This document shows positions 11,201 through 23,030 of a stretch of DNA of 64,000 bases, piece by piece. Position numbers and translations under genes: made by a program. The notes beneath the pieces are model-generated. The model had not been told where the DNA came from. It ran no database searches and saw only the letters and a list, made by a program, of their open reading frames with translations. The stretch is from Istiophorus platypterus (lineage: Eukaryota > Chordata > Actinopteri > Istiophoriformes > Istiophoridae): contig CM029111.1 of NCBI GenBank assembly GCA_016859345.1, forward strand, positions 14,139,714-14,203,713, in the 5' to 3' direction. The first letter of the stretch is position 1. The number at the start of each line of letters is the position of its first letter.

Positions 11201-14200
11201 CATAATTCATAATGTCGTAACATAAAGGGAGTTCGGTAGATTCTACTGAGGTACTTTGGCACTTGTGCTTTGCTTGATTATTTCCATTTTATGCTACTTT
11301 ATTCTTTTTCATACTTTATATTTCTTTATTCTACATTTTAGAGGAAAAGACATATCATACCATGACATACATACATAACATGTGTTACTAAAATTTAATT
11401 TCAGCCTTTTTGGCTTGTGATCCCTTATAAAAACAAGTGTCTAGCTGGGGTGGTACCTAGTCCTATGAGTTACCTATGAGTTTTAGCAGTATCACCAAGA
11501 GTCACCCCCCTTCCCCCCAAAAAGTCTCCTATTGTTTCATTTTAATAACTGTTTGTGGAGGAAATAAGTAAAGTAATTTGAATTTATATAGTAATATAAT
11601 CAATTTTAATTTACATTTTAAAAAGTCAATGAAATGAAAACAAATTTGTCTAGGAGAATTTTGCTTTTCCATCTTCTCAAGCCTTTTTTTGGGAAACCTT
11701 GATCTCTGTGACTGCATGACTTTATATAAAGTGGCCAAAACTACCTTCACCTCTACAGTAAAATACTGCTCACACATCAGTGCATCAATATTAACAAGCT
11801 ATTCATAAAATATACATTCACATATCAGTCACAGGGGACATTTTTCTGCAGAACGGCTACTTTTACCTTGATACTAAGTGAATTTTGCTGATAATACTTC
11901 TGTACTTTTACATAAGTGGGATTTTGAGTGAGGGACTTACTCTTAATGGAGTATCTAGAATGAAAAGTTTGCTTTAACATCGAGGAAAAAAATATCTCGA
12001 ACAATCCTATGTAGGTTCCAGTGTTAGGAAAGCTTAATGACTTAATTCACACACTTTCTGCATCCCTATGACATGCTTCCCTGCGTTTTTTTCCCCCTGT
12101 ACCTCCCTGTGTGCATGTTTGCCTATCGGCTTCCCTCCTCGCTCGCTCGACCTAAGCCGGACTGACCTTCCTTTGGAGGTGAGCCAGCAATCGATGAGGC
12201 CACAGCCCCACTGAGAGTTTAGAGCATACTAATTGTGCTAATGATTGATTAATTTGGGTATCAGAGACTGGAGCTATAGATAGAGGGACAATGCAGCATT
12301 TATCTGCTGGCTACTGTGCAGCGCTTTACATCTTTAGATATTAAACAATAAAAAAAGGCCTTATGATACTACATAACATTGCATTTGCGACCTTAAAAAC
12401 CAACTGCCCCTCTCGTTGTCTTCAGATTTACATTTATGGCTTTGGCCACACACGCTGGCACATAAACCCAGCTTTAGAGACACTTGCCCGACAGGCCTGA
12501 GTCGTCCTCGCTGTTTTCCCCGTCCTCTGCGGCCTTCTCCAGGTTGCTTAGCGATTTGCTGCGTGTGCGGAAGTTTCTGAGCAGGTTGCGGTGCTCCTGG
12601 TAGGTGATGGGGGGGCTCTCCGCGCTGATGTGAACGGGCCGAGGTGTGCCGTAGTAATTCCCTGGGACGGAGAAGGGCAAGGGGAAAGATGTCCGATGAG
12701 TATATCAAACTGTAAAATCAAAATACACTGAGGGAACTGCTCATGGCGGTCAAAACCTCAGAAGAGATATTTAAATAAGTGGAAAATCTCTGTGTTGCAA
12801 ATAAAATCTGTTGACATTAATCTAAAGGTCCAAACTTTCCAAACTGATATGAGTCCCTGAGTTAACAAAAGATTTTACATTCCAATATTCAGGGGCTGAG
12901 CAGGGTTATGTTATTAAGCACAAAATAGCACATACTACATACAGCCTGTATGAATGTGCATTATGTACCCCCTGAGATCCCCTCCTGTATTTTTTCCGTA
13001 TTCTCTGTTCCAGCCATCTGCTCCAGCTGCTCAAGAAGAAATGAAATTACCTCCACGCCTCCATTTGGCTCATGGAGATCCGAATGGGCTGAGGGGAAAC
13101 ATTAGATTACTGATCTCAGCAACAAGGTCACCAGCCGTCACCGTTTACTGCAGTTTCTGCAGGCTACTGCACGCGCGGCGCTGCTGATACTACTGATTGC
13201 TTTGCAGTAGTGATGTGTCTGTCAATGTCACATGTAAGGCAGGGGAGGATGACATTTATTGTTCCCATTAAAGTCTTATAAATCATGGATGCTAATGTAT
13301 GGGGGGGGGGCTTTTTAATCAGAGGCAGCACCCTGACCCTTAAGTGGGGGAGGAGTTTGCAAGGCGGATGCAAGGTGAGAAACACCTGAAGGCATTAATA
13401 TGCCCTGCAGGGCGTTGGACTTTACAACTGACCATTCTCCTTTTATTAATTATTTAAACCTCATTTATCCCAACAAAAACTGTTTCATTGGTAGGGAGTA
13501 TATGAAAAAGAAGAGGGGAAAAAGCGATTGGTTTTACATTCTGGGAAATATGCTTCATTTTCTTGCCAGGAATCACAGGAGAATATCGACACCACTCTCA
13601 TATCTCTAAGGTAAATATGAGGCTACAGCCAGCAACATGTTTGGATAGCTTAGCATTCAGATTTGAATCGAGGGGAAACAGCTAGCATGGCTCTGTGTAA
13701 AGGTAAAGAAAGCTGCGCCCCCCCTTCCAATCTTTATGATTAACTCAACCAAGTTGCCACCGGCTGTAGCATCACATTTACAGCTAGATATGGGATTGAG
13801 ATGGGAGATCTTTTTTCTTATCTGGCTCTTGCCAAGAAAGAGAACTCACGAATTTCCCAAAATGTCGAACTATTATTTCATGTACAGTACAGTACAAATA
13901 TCTTCCAATGTTATCTCAATTATAAAAATTACTGACAACTTGCAAATGAAATAATACCTTCTTCTTATTTGGAGAAATGCATAAGTTTGGCTGTGTGCAT
14001 TCAATTTTGGATAATAACTTAGTCCCACGGTTGTATGTTTATAATGACATACAGAGAAATGCAAATAAAGTACACACTAAGTCTTGCTGCATGTTGAATG
14101 AGAGTGAAACTGTCTTTCAAGACACTGATCAGGTTTGAAATGCTCGACTTGTTCACCTTTGAACTTGCCGCTCTCAAGCAGTGCCCCCGACTCCTCCAAG

Positions 14201-17200
14201 GAGAAGAACTCCTCTATGGAGACGAAGTTGTAGTCAACCCCGGAGATTTCCCCGTCCCTGGGCTGCCTTGTTGTGCCTGGGAGACAGAGACAAACAGGAA
14301 ATCTTATGTCTTACATCAGAGACCATGAGGCCAGACATACTGCTTGCTCTACTGTGGATGATATTTCATTTAATCAAGGCCTTTTCCCTGTAATTGGGAG
14401 TTATCAATCAGAGTTCAGTGTTTAAGCAAAACAGCAACTCAGCAAACTATAAATAGCCCGAGCATTAATTTGACAAATTACACAGAGACAGTCCAGCAGA
14501 AATATAACAACCTAATGGCTTTATAGTGGTTGTATTTTATATTATAAAACAAACAGAAGGCAAATTATATTTTATTGGAGCATAAGTTGATAATAACAAT
14601 TAACAAGTGGGCATTTTAATTGCAGCATTTCACTCCTCGACATAAAATTAGTCCTCGGTAAACAAAGCATCTGAGAGCACAATGATGACAGTAGACATTT
14701 ACCAAGGCCTCTTTATTATGAACGGATCAGTAAGAAGAGAATTAAACATTTACGAGGCACTGTGAAAGTCCTAAAGTCTTTGTATCGCCGTTGCAAAGAT
14801 GGAGCACTCAGATGATCAATGGTCTGTCATCGTAATTGATTCCCACTGACCTTGGCCTGGAAGAGAGCAGTGAGTCCAAACCACAGCAGAAAAAGCAACC
14901 CACATCATTACAGCACCAAGGAAAGTCATGGTGTCTTTGGTGTGTTCTGACCCAGGCTTCACAGATGTTGTGGCCATTTAATACATGTACAGGCTTGTAA
15001 GTGTGAAATATAACACATTTCTATGGGAAACTCTGATGGAAACATTTTAATATGCAAACCGAACTACTGGGCGGCTGCTCTGACCTTGAGACGAGCAGTT
15101 CCATTCCCACAAGACAAAATCAAATCCAAACTGAGGACAGATCTCAGTCCCTCTCCTGGAGGACCACGTGTGATGTAAGTGTAAGGGCCCGGCAGGAGGG
15201 AGTAACACCCAGATACCCTATAAAACCCATGATTAATGCACAGCTGTCCTGGGAGCAGCTCTCCCAGCCACAGTGACACATGCAGGATTGCAGAGAGTAT
15301 TGAACACAAACACACATACACTCACACACGCACACACACACACACACATACACACGCACACACACACACACACATACATACACACGCACACACACGCATG
15401 CGCAAACATACAACAGACCAACATAAAAAAACAACAAAAAAAAACCCCCACACCTGTGAAAGCTCACACTCGCTTCAATTAACGAACACGTGTAGACACC
15501 CAGACACAAAGGCCTGGACCCTGACCTCGTCTCTCTGCATCACAAAACGTGTTCACTGTACAGTATGTGTCCTGATCATTCTGTGCCAGCATTTCTCCTT
15601 AAAAAAAAGAAAAAGAAAGACAAAAACAGTACACTGATAATCAAAATTGCTGCCGACTAATTTTCTGTTCACCGACCAAGCAGCTGATCAACCAATCAGT
15701 CTGGCTTTCCGGTGTTTTGCCTCGCACTCTGCGTCTCCCGGGGAAGGATGCTTTTTTTTTTTTGCCAGAGAAGTTTGAACCTAATTTCCTGGCTCATTAC
15801 AAAACTGTCTGGTGCTTTTAAAGAGGATGAGAAGAGCTGATGTAGATGGCTCCTCTCGACTCCACCTGCTGATACTGTATAATGTTTTTCAATCAGTGCA
15901 GCCTTTTTTTAAAAAAATTGTTTATTTTCCCCAGTTTGTGCCAGGCAGCACCAACATTGCACTTGTGGCTCTGGTCTTAATAATTTAGCAAAAATTACCT
16001 CTGTGCTTGCACCCCCGGTTTTTGCTAACACCCGGTTAAAGAAATTTAGAGGGCTCTGTGTCTAATTAAAGATAGCAAATCTCCTGTTGACATCAGAATG
16101 GGTGTGTAGCTCCTCTCCTCCCCTCAGAGTATCTCCGAAGATGATATGGTGCGAGGCAGGGATTCATTATCTATGCCCCCTCCTCGGAGATATATATGAC
16201 ATGTCAGCAGGGGGATGGGATGGATTATTGACATCTTCTTCTTCCCCGCCTGTCCCTGTAGGCGCAGTACGCTGATCCCATGGGACTGGGGTGAGATAGG
16301 GATTGAAGAGGTAATTACACAGAACTCTATATCAACACCCGGAGAGAGAGCTGTCTGTCAAGATCATTGCACACAAATAACCAACAATAAGTCCCGCGTC
16401 TGAAAAAAGGCCACAGACGGTCTCTGCCTGGAGACGCCGCAGCGAGCATATTAGAATAACTAAATGACGATGTCTCTTATCTCTGACTCACTCGGAAGAC
16501 AATTAGAAAAAAGTCTTTTATGGAGGAGACGGAGACACAGCCAGCCTCGAAAACCATGACATTGGCTCTGAATCATCCAAGGGCACATGTACAAACGGTT
16601 ACTGCAATTATAGAAGTATGGATGGGAAAGTTCAGGAGGGTGATGTGAGGTCTGCAAATCCTGGACACAGAGCCAAATGGTATGAGCGAAGAGAGAAAGG
16701 TATGTGATTCTCATATACATGAAACAGAAAGTTGTGTCAGATCGAAACAGTTTTAAAAAAGATTAAAACAAAGGTGCTCTGTCGTTTGCCTACATATTTA
16801 CCTGCTCCCCAAGCTACACAAAAAAGCATCCTGTCTGCCTCAGTATGAGCACACAGAGCCATTAGACTGCAGTCAGCCCCTCCTCCACTTTGACAATAAT
16901 AGACATTTGCTTTTAATTTAATTCCTCCCCTCTAGATTATTGATACAGAAGCATGCATTTACTTAATTCTGCCATTCATTTCCATTTTTATACATTGCCC
17001 TCTTGACTGAGCCTTTGTAATGATATTTCTTGCATCAGTGCCAGCTCCAACATCAGAGAACATTGTCTCATCAAAAGGATTTGAGGGACTGAGATGCTCT
17101 CTAAATAGCACAGTGGTACTAAGCCACAGTTTCAGAGGAAGAAATTGCATCTAAATGAAAAAACAAAATACAAATCAAACCTGTCATACTATCTTTGCTC

Positions 17201-20200
17201 CCTTGCAGTGAAAAAAAGATTTAAAAAACTTGAACTATGCTTCCTGAGCTTCTGAGGCTAATAAATCTATGTTATGTAATTCAAAGTTTTAATTATCAGT
17301 GAACAAAACAAACAAACTATAACACAGGAGGAACATACATAGGGTCCTGAAGGGGGCCACAATGAGCCGCTGACGAAAACTCCCCCGCTTTAAGTTCCGG
17401 TTACATCGAGTACAGCTGCCTCCTTGGGGGGGCAACAAGAACAAAAGGAAGAAGATTCTGCTTCTATACATCAACAAGTGGCATGAAATGAGCCAAGATG
17501 GTCTCCGAGCCGTCTTGGGATCAGGGTAGCATGCATGTGCTGGTGTCTGCATGAGAACAACAGCATCTTACTGTGTCACCTCCTGCAGATCAGAGGATTA
17601 CACCCCCCAGGGGCTGAGCCTGCCTTGTTGTCACCTTCACTAAAAAGAAAGCACTCACAAATGGGAAGTTGTCAAAAGTTTGACAACACAGGCTTGACTG
17701 GACTTTATATAATCTATTACATTATCTTGTCAATAAATATACTGTCTATGCTGTGTCTCCTGAACGGTCTCTAAAACCTTCTCTGACCAGAAAAGGTTCA
17801 TCTGATTTGTAGAAGTCAATCCTCCATTATCCATTTTATTCTGATTAGGGCTAAAAGTTTATGTGGGCAATTCAATCTCTAAGTAATGAGAGGGCTCAGG
17901 TATGAATACAACTGCAATTGTGCTATAATGCAAATACGCATATTGCATACGAAGAGGGACAGTTTTGTCTTACTCGCACCAGCCTGTGAGTTTTTGACCT
18001 GTGCCGTGTTCTGTCGGCGGGTGTATTGTGTGGCATGGCGGTGGACTGTCCCACATGACCTACTTCCCGGACTAAAGGAGAGATTAGCAGCAACTCCGGG
18101 CAGTCAAAGCAAGGTTAAGACTACAGACACACCAGGTGGGCTGTCTCCTCCGTACCACCACCTGATCAAGAACAAAAGAAAAAAAAAAAAAGACACGACA
18201 CGGGCAGGGAAATTACAATCGCAAAACACACACACACACACACACACACGCACATACACACATCCTCTCAGAACACCCTACTCAGCCGCTATATCCTCTA
18301 GCCGTTTCCAGTGACGTCATATTATAGAGGATTAAGATAGCAACAGATGTACTACAACTAGTTGCCTTTGGCTGCCATTGTGCTTGATTTTATTCATAAG
18401 CATCAAAATGAAACTGCCTGCGTTGACTTACAGGCCTCTTTTTCAGGGGATAATATTTAAAAAAAAAAATAAATAAATAAAATATATATATATATATATA
18501 TATGATAAAAAGAACCTGTCAAACAGAACTACCGTCAGATTTACCACCATCTTACCGCCACCACCCAAAACAAAGTAATAGCCTGGAGCACAGGGGGTGA
18601 GGATTGTGAGGAGGGAGACTGCCACTGAAGATAAACCCACTGTTGTGACAATACAGACTGTTGCTATGGAAATGTCCAAGCTGAATGCACTTGTGGCATT
18701 TTCTGTCTCACTCAAGCTAGTTTTAAGATCTTTTAGTCTTATTATCAACGGCTGATGGTGTGTCAAGTGTTTTTTTTTCCCTTTCCTTCTTCTCTCTCTG
18801 TTTTAATTTTTTTTTACATTATTTCATTAAAGCACCCCTGTTCTTCATGCATACATTGACACAAGGAAGTGTGGAAAAACAGTTTTGCAGGTTGAAACAC
18901 CAATTAACACCAAGATATTCACAAGGCGGCAACCATGAGACGTGTTATCAAAGAACTAATATCAGTAACTTGCAAAGGAGATCTTCACAAGAGACTTAAA
19001 GAATGGGAAAGCGGAGAAGATGAGAGAAGATGCACGGAGACAAGGTTTCGAGTGACATACAGAGAACTGAAGGTGATAGCATAAGCACAAAAAAAAGAAA
19101 GGACTTACAAGGTACAGCACGGAGGTAGAGGTTCTCCCGGATGACCTGCTGAAGTTGGCTGTCAACTGAGCCGGGTGTGAAGCACTTACTCAGATATAAC
19201 CTGAGATCCTTGCACAATGTGGAGCCTGAGGGAAGGTCAAAGAAACAGGCAGAGACAGAGAGAGAGAGAGAGAGAGACACACACACACACACACACGCAA
19301 ACACACACACACATGCAAACACACACACACGTGCATGCACGCACGCACAAGCATACACACACACACACACACATATGCACACACACACAAAGATATCAGC
19401 TCTGTAAACACTGACAGCCTGATGATGTATGTTCACTCTTTGTTTTTGTTTTTTTATATAGCCTGTCAAATAGACACTGACATTTATTTTAAGTACTAAT
19501 ACTTACTCCTGCCGGCCTCCATTTAACACCATCACTTTATGACCTTCGACTTTCGCGTACGCCGATGCTGATCTTTCTATATCACTTCATAGACCATAGA
19601 TCCTGATTATAAGATGTGTTTTCCCAAGTACCTCGTGCGCACATAACAACCCACTGAGGTTAATTGCTCCAGACAAAACAGTGGAGGCTGTCACCAGAGG
19701 AGGCAGAGCTGATCGCCGGGGCTGAGTTTCTTCTCTCTGATCTCTTAATATCATCTCAAGTGCTTTATGGCCTCTCATGACAGGCTGCTTGCTGTTATGG
19801 ATGGGCTAAGCGCGTCTCCGGCTTGTCACTCTGACAGACGATGACTCTGTCGGTGCTTCCCCCCACAGGCTGCCGCCCAGCAGTCCACACCCCCCTCCCC
19901 CACCTACCCCCACTTACCCCCACCATTTTTTACTATGGTTCTGCCCAGGAGCAGACTAAATTTGCTGCGTGCTATTAAAAAATGTCACAGTGCTATAACT
20001 TTATTAGTGGAGGTAGTCAACTGCACGTACGTATGACTGGCCACATATGGCTGCTGCCTGTAAATGGAAATGAATCCAGCCGGCTGCCTTTTGGGAGAAG
20101 TGATGGGCTTTTGCTCATCATGTTATGAAACAGCTGCTATTTTCTAGCCTGTTGAAGAGAAAAATTCAGACCTGAGCATCAGCCCTCTGAAACTAAATGG

Positions 20201-21554
20201 ATCTGATAACGAATGTGAGATCTACCGTACATTGCGAGGTCATTGAAGCAAGGCAGTCAGATGTCAAGGTTAATAGCAACACATAGAAGAGATGCTAGTG
20301 GTATGTGGTCAGAAACCACTGAATAAACTGTTTGATGGATAGGGCATAATACAACGCTTTGGTTTTGTCCACAGAGCCCCATCATTAGTGCTAAAACCTT
20401 TAAACTGCTTCTTGACTCTGGGGAACATAGCCTAGTGTCCTGTCTTTCAGGGCTGGAGCACAGGGAGTTGTAGTAGTAGCAGGAGTAGGAGGAGGTGTAG
20501 TACAGAAGCCCGGCGCATCAGCCCATCCATCACTGTCCACACTACACGCAGTCAAGCTGCCCAGGCAGGGCCAGGCAGACTTCAGAAATGATAATGGATC
20601 TACCAGCGTCAGAGGGGCCGGGAGCAAAGGTCCCCATTTACACCCTTGTGGTCAAATCAGCTATCAATTCTGCAGGCAAGGCCATCGGGAGGCGCAGTCA
20701 GGTGACACCCCGGTGACATATGGCTCTGTTCAGAGCCATCAAAGATATCCGTTTCCCCAACCCCCTGTACTAAACATCAAGGCCCCTCATGGGTTGACGG
20801 ACAACTGTATTGCCACACTCTTGTCATGTGTCATCAGCGATTCTGACCTCCTGCCCACATATTGACCGATCGCCTCGACATATCCAGACTAATTGACGAG
20901 TGCAAATCAGCACGGGGGTGCTACAGGCTGCAGAAATTGGCTCGTGAGAGTAAGAGGATGGCTATTGAGCAAGATTATTATGGATGACAGCTCGGACAGA
21001 TAGGATAACAGATTGTTTGGGCGTAGCCTGATGAAGCAAGTGCAATGGTGTGTAATGTAAACAGCAACAAGTTAAACTGTCTGCAGGCCTAGGGAGACAA
21101 TTAAAGATTGAATGCATTATTGTGGGTGATGTAATACATAAATATCAATAGCAGAGGACAGGCACACCTATGATAAGACCTTTTCTTTCCTTTGTGGAGA
21201 ATATTTACATACCTGCCAAAACAGTGAGCTAAGGACTAACTTACAGAGGGGTGAGTTAGCGTGCTGAATCATACCTGATGCCACTGTTTTGATTCGGATA
21301 GGATGGGGACAGGAGTTGAGAACACCACGGACGTCTCCCAATGTCATCCCTAATACAGGTGTTCCCCCGATTTCTAGGATGATATCACCCACTGTGAGTC
21401 CGCCCCCCGGGGCCGACGTGACAAAAGGAAACTCTCCATAATCCGCTCCTCCACCAATGGCGATCCCCAGCTCCCCGGACGAGCCCAGCAAGGGGACGAA
21501 GCTGTCCTGTACCTTGGAACGCCAGTGCAGCTTCTTCACCGCCGTCTTAGACAT
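4590..21554 (-). CDS. magix: MAGI-family scaffold protein, probable full-length fish MAGIX (3' incomplete)
   Basis: MAGI proteins are membrane-associated guanylate-kinase scaffolds with inverted domain order that anchor receptors and adhesion proteins at junctions and synapses. Eleven coding exons join in phase, read leftward: 21554-21275, 19225-19109, 14276-14157, 12661-12488, 10445-10247, 9243-9173, 8140-7979, 7269-6744, 6113-5564, 5175-5112 and 5003-4590, giving 892 residues. Domains: PDZ0 (about 10-93), truncated guanylate-kinase-like region (94-180), one poor WW (about 285-310), PDZ1 (about 330-420), PDZ2 (about 668-755), start of PDZ3 (from about 866). The start is the ATG at 21554, followed by MSKTAVKKLHW, very like the MSK..KK.HW start of MAGI1-3. 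Adjacency to gpkow in head-to-head orientation mirrors human GPKOW-MAGIX, hence the symbol; human MAGIX is much shorter. Family is near certain, the MAGIX assignment likely. The C-terminus lies outside the visible exons. Confidence 0.9.
6190..6440. repeat. AT-rich dispersed fish repeat (TCGATTAGTC type)
   Basis: Contains CAACTAATGATTATATTCATTATCGATTAG, later ATTTTTAAAAAATGGT and GAGCAAATCCTCAAATTATAGAAGCTGGAA. The same order of blocks, diverged, recurs at about 27870-28220, 36370-36610, 37850-38115 and 44150-44420. It resembles an ATTAATCGATTA-flanked repeat common in spiny-rayed fish introns. The family name is not known to me. Confidence 0.6.
6744..8140 (-). CDS. magix: MAGI PDZ1 exons (8140-7979 and 7269-6744)
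   Basis: The first exon encodes LTKGSRGFGFNIVGG and REFLQVYSVTASGPSALN; the second starts ADILVYINDVCVLG and ends the domain with RRGYP. This is a clear MAGI PDZ1 with the GFGF carboxylate-binding loop. Compared with MAGI1-3, about six residues (DGKMETG-like) are missing at the exon junction. The rest of the second exon is a Ser/Pro/Arg-rich linker containing HRRSSISNAVSSSP, with possible basic phosphorylation sites. It ends at SHR in phase 2. Confidence 0.9.
9173..12661 (-). CDS. magix: MAGI linker and degenerate WW exons (12661-12488, 10445-10247, 9243-9173)
   Basis: The first exon starts GNYYGTPRP, the conserved MAGI segment after the kinase-like region, and ends in a Ser/Glu/Asp-rich linker. 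Its donor is GCAAGT rather than GT. The next exon ends with MPDHWEQAFSDPGECHYI, the first half of a WW domain. The third supplies DRSPKRTSWQSPR, where other MAGIs have a DHN..T.TSWLDPR-type ending. The first Trp and the TSW are kept, but the DHN and LDP positions have changed. No exon for a second WW was found, and the phases join directly to PDZ1. Confidence 0.82.
9385..10202. repeat. Percomorph foldback repeat, copy 2 (longest)
   Basis: The left arm runs about 9385-9615, starting GTTTGACATTTTGGGAAACA. The right arm runs about 9985-10202, ending CGTATTTCCTGAAATGT. The arms are imperfect reverse complements: both contain the AAATATGAA, TAGCTAAGC..GCATAAAG and GCTTTGGAGGTGC blocks in opposite orientation. 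The middle also holds mirrored TGTACAAAAACCGAAG and AACTTGTTGTTTTTACACT. The copy lies in the intron just 3' of the 10247 exon end. Confidence 0.8.
13530..13880. repeat. Percomorph foldback repeat, copy 3
   Basis: The left arm has CATTCTGGGAAATATGCTT, TTCTTGCCAGGA and GACACCACTCTCATATC, then GGTAAATATGAGGCTACAGCC. The right arm has CTCTTGCCAAGAAAGAG, then AATTTCCCAAAATGTCGAAC. This is the same inverted structure as copy 2, but short and without the long centre. It lies in the MAGI intron between 12661 and 14157. Confidence 0.8.
14157..19225 (-). CDS. magix: MAGI guanylate-kinase-like exons (19225-19109 and 14276-14157)
   Basis: The first exon encodes KDLRLYLS, then LQQVIRENLYLRAVP; the second continues with CTTRQPRDGEISGVDYNFVS and ends LLESGKFK. 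These match the short, catalytically degenerate guanylate-kinase segment of MAGI proteins. An ATP-binding P-loop is not seen, as is usual in this family. The junction completes a cysteine codon (phase 1), and the downstream junction completes the glycine of GNYYGTPRP. Confidence 0.9.
15305..15412. repeat. (CA)n-type imperfect microsatellite
   Basis: CA dinucleotides interrupted by ACG and ATA units. It lies in the intron between MAGI exons at 14276 and 19109. The Cys-Val open frames on the other strand are repeat artefacts. Confidence 0.95.
18482..18503. repeat. (TA)n microsatellite
   Basis: Perfect TA array of about 22 bases preceded by an A-rich stretch with AAAT units. Confidence 0.95.
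19255..19391. repeat. (GA)n-(CA)n compound microsatellite
   Basis: A GA array passes directly into CA repeats with scattered G changes. It starts about 30 bases upstream of the splice acceptor of the MAGI exon that begins at 19225. Length change here could affect that acceptor; this is inference. Confidence 0.95.
21275..21554 (-). CDS. magix: MAGI exon with start codon and PDZ0
   Basis: The exon begins at the initiator ATG and encodes a complete PDZ0 domain with carboxylate-loop-like GELGIAIGGG and the GEFPFV segment typical of MAGI PDZ0. It ends with TVASG at a GTATGA donor, phase 1. Just upstream, a pyrimidine-rich stretch ending CTCCAG ten bases before the ATG looks like an acceptor, so the 5' untranslated region probably continues in a distant exon. 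Confidence 0.9.
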
Positions 21555-22289
21555 GGCAAATGAGCTGGAGGGGGGGACGAGAATGGAGAAGGCATGAGAC
21601 AGTGTAAAGAAAGGTAGCTAGGGAAGGATCCTCTCACTTCAGGTGGAAGGTTGTTTTGTTATTTAACCTTTGTCGGCTGTTGACATCTGAGGTCTGGGGA
21701 GTTGCAGTGTGTCACATCAGAATGCGTAAAAAGTCATGAATAATTCCAGCTTCATGGGTTTGGGCTTGGGATATTTTCTTCCGATACCACGGAGCGTCAG
21801 GGAATGACACGACATGGGAACAGTGCCTCTGTTTTTATGCAAACATACTACGGCACGGTAACTGGCTGTCCAACCAAAAGAAACACAGACATGTTCAGCG
21901 GGCGTTGCTGCAGGCTGACGTTATGTTTTCATGTAAACACACGTGGAGTTGGTGCACATTCAAACCACATCTTCAATCACATGGGAAAATCCAGTTTGCG
22001 CTTGATAAAGGAACTGGTCATTGATCGCACACACATTTTGACAGGCAAACTAACAACCCGCAGTGACGGTTGAACGCCGGAGTCATTTCGGTATCTACCG
22101 AGATGCATGATGCTTTCACAGCAATATAGATTTTGATAGATTTTTTTTTCCAAAGACAGTGAGTAATTACTCTGATTCTCTGCTAAATGTATTCCCCAGG
22201 AAAGATGCTCCTATTGTCTGCTCAGACACCAGTATGTTTTTTTTTTTTTTTGTGTGAGTGTGTGTGTGTGAACGAAAAAGGTGAGAAGC

Positions 22290-22530
22290 CTTGAGGCAAC
22301 GCTTTTCTGAAAATAACGTTTTTCCTGCGACACGCTTCCCGGTGAGCAGCTGCGCGTGTGACACCACTGAGACGCCCCACGATGTGACAGCTGCGATGTC
22401 CGGAGAGGGCGGACAGCGTTCCTCTGACGCCATCGGAGCGGCGCCTGTCGCCCTGACACGCGGGACGACAGAGACACAAAACAAGAGTGAAAACGGGGAG
22501 AATGACGCCGACAAGCACAACATGCAGAGA
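22290..22530 (-). promoter_or_regulatory. CpG-rich candidate promoter or 5' exon of the MAGI gene
   Basis: A local island of CG dinucleotides (GCGCGTGTG, CGGAGCGGCGCC, ACGCGGGACGACA) in otherwise AT-rich DNA, 0.7 kb upstream of the MAGI start codon. Long minus-strand open frames across it show no known domain and end in a poly-A/CA repeat. Placement as a promoter is inference. Confidence 0.35.
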
Positions 22531-22859
22531 ATGTAGACGGAAAAAGCTCGACGTTAAGGAGAACGGGGAGTGCGCTCCCTCGTTCCCTTATTGTGGAGTA
22601 GGATGAGAAGACTGACACCAAAGAATCTCTATCAGTCTCTCTAAGGATCGCTGACGAACATATTATACACTGTTTCAGTTTATAGGAGATTATTTCCACG
22701 AAGTTACGGCACCTGGCTACGAAATAGTCTGGCGCATAACTCCCCTGTGAAAATCTTGTAATTTTTACCGGCTGTTTTTTTTTTTTTTTTGTTTGGACGA
22801 ATGAGACCGATAGGCTACAATATATTGAACGTGAGCTTTAGGCGGATTTCATTACTTTT

Positions 22860-23030
22860 TGCACAGTTGTTTCGCCCTCTGTGCTAAGCTAAGCTAACCG
22901 ATTCCTGGCTCGGGCTTGGTTTTTAGCACGCAAGCACAACGGTGGCATCAATTGCCCTTATTTAACTCTTGGCAAGAAAGCTAAGAGGCACATTTGCCAA
23001 ATTGTCAAACGGTTCCTATTGAATGACTCT
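22860..23030. repeat. Percomorph foldback repeat, copy 4 (half copy)
   Basis: Contains TGTGCTAAGCTAAGCTAACC, GGTGGCATCAATTG, TTAACTCTTGGCAAGAAAGC and CATTTGCCAAATTGTCAAAC, the right-arm signature of the family. No left arm is evident. Confidence 0.7.

Noticed and set aside
22211..22699. 162-codon minus-strand frame in a CpG-rich island
   Set aside because: No recognisable domain, and it ends in a poly-A/CA repeat. Better read as possible 5' untranslated or promoter DNA.
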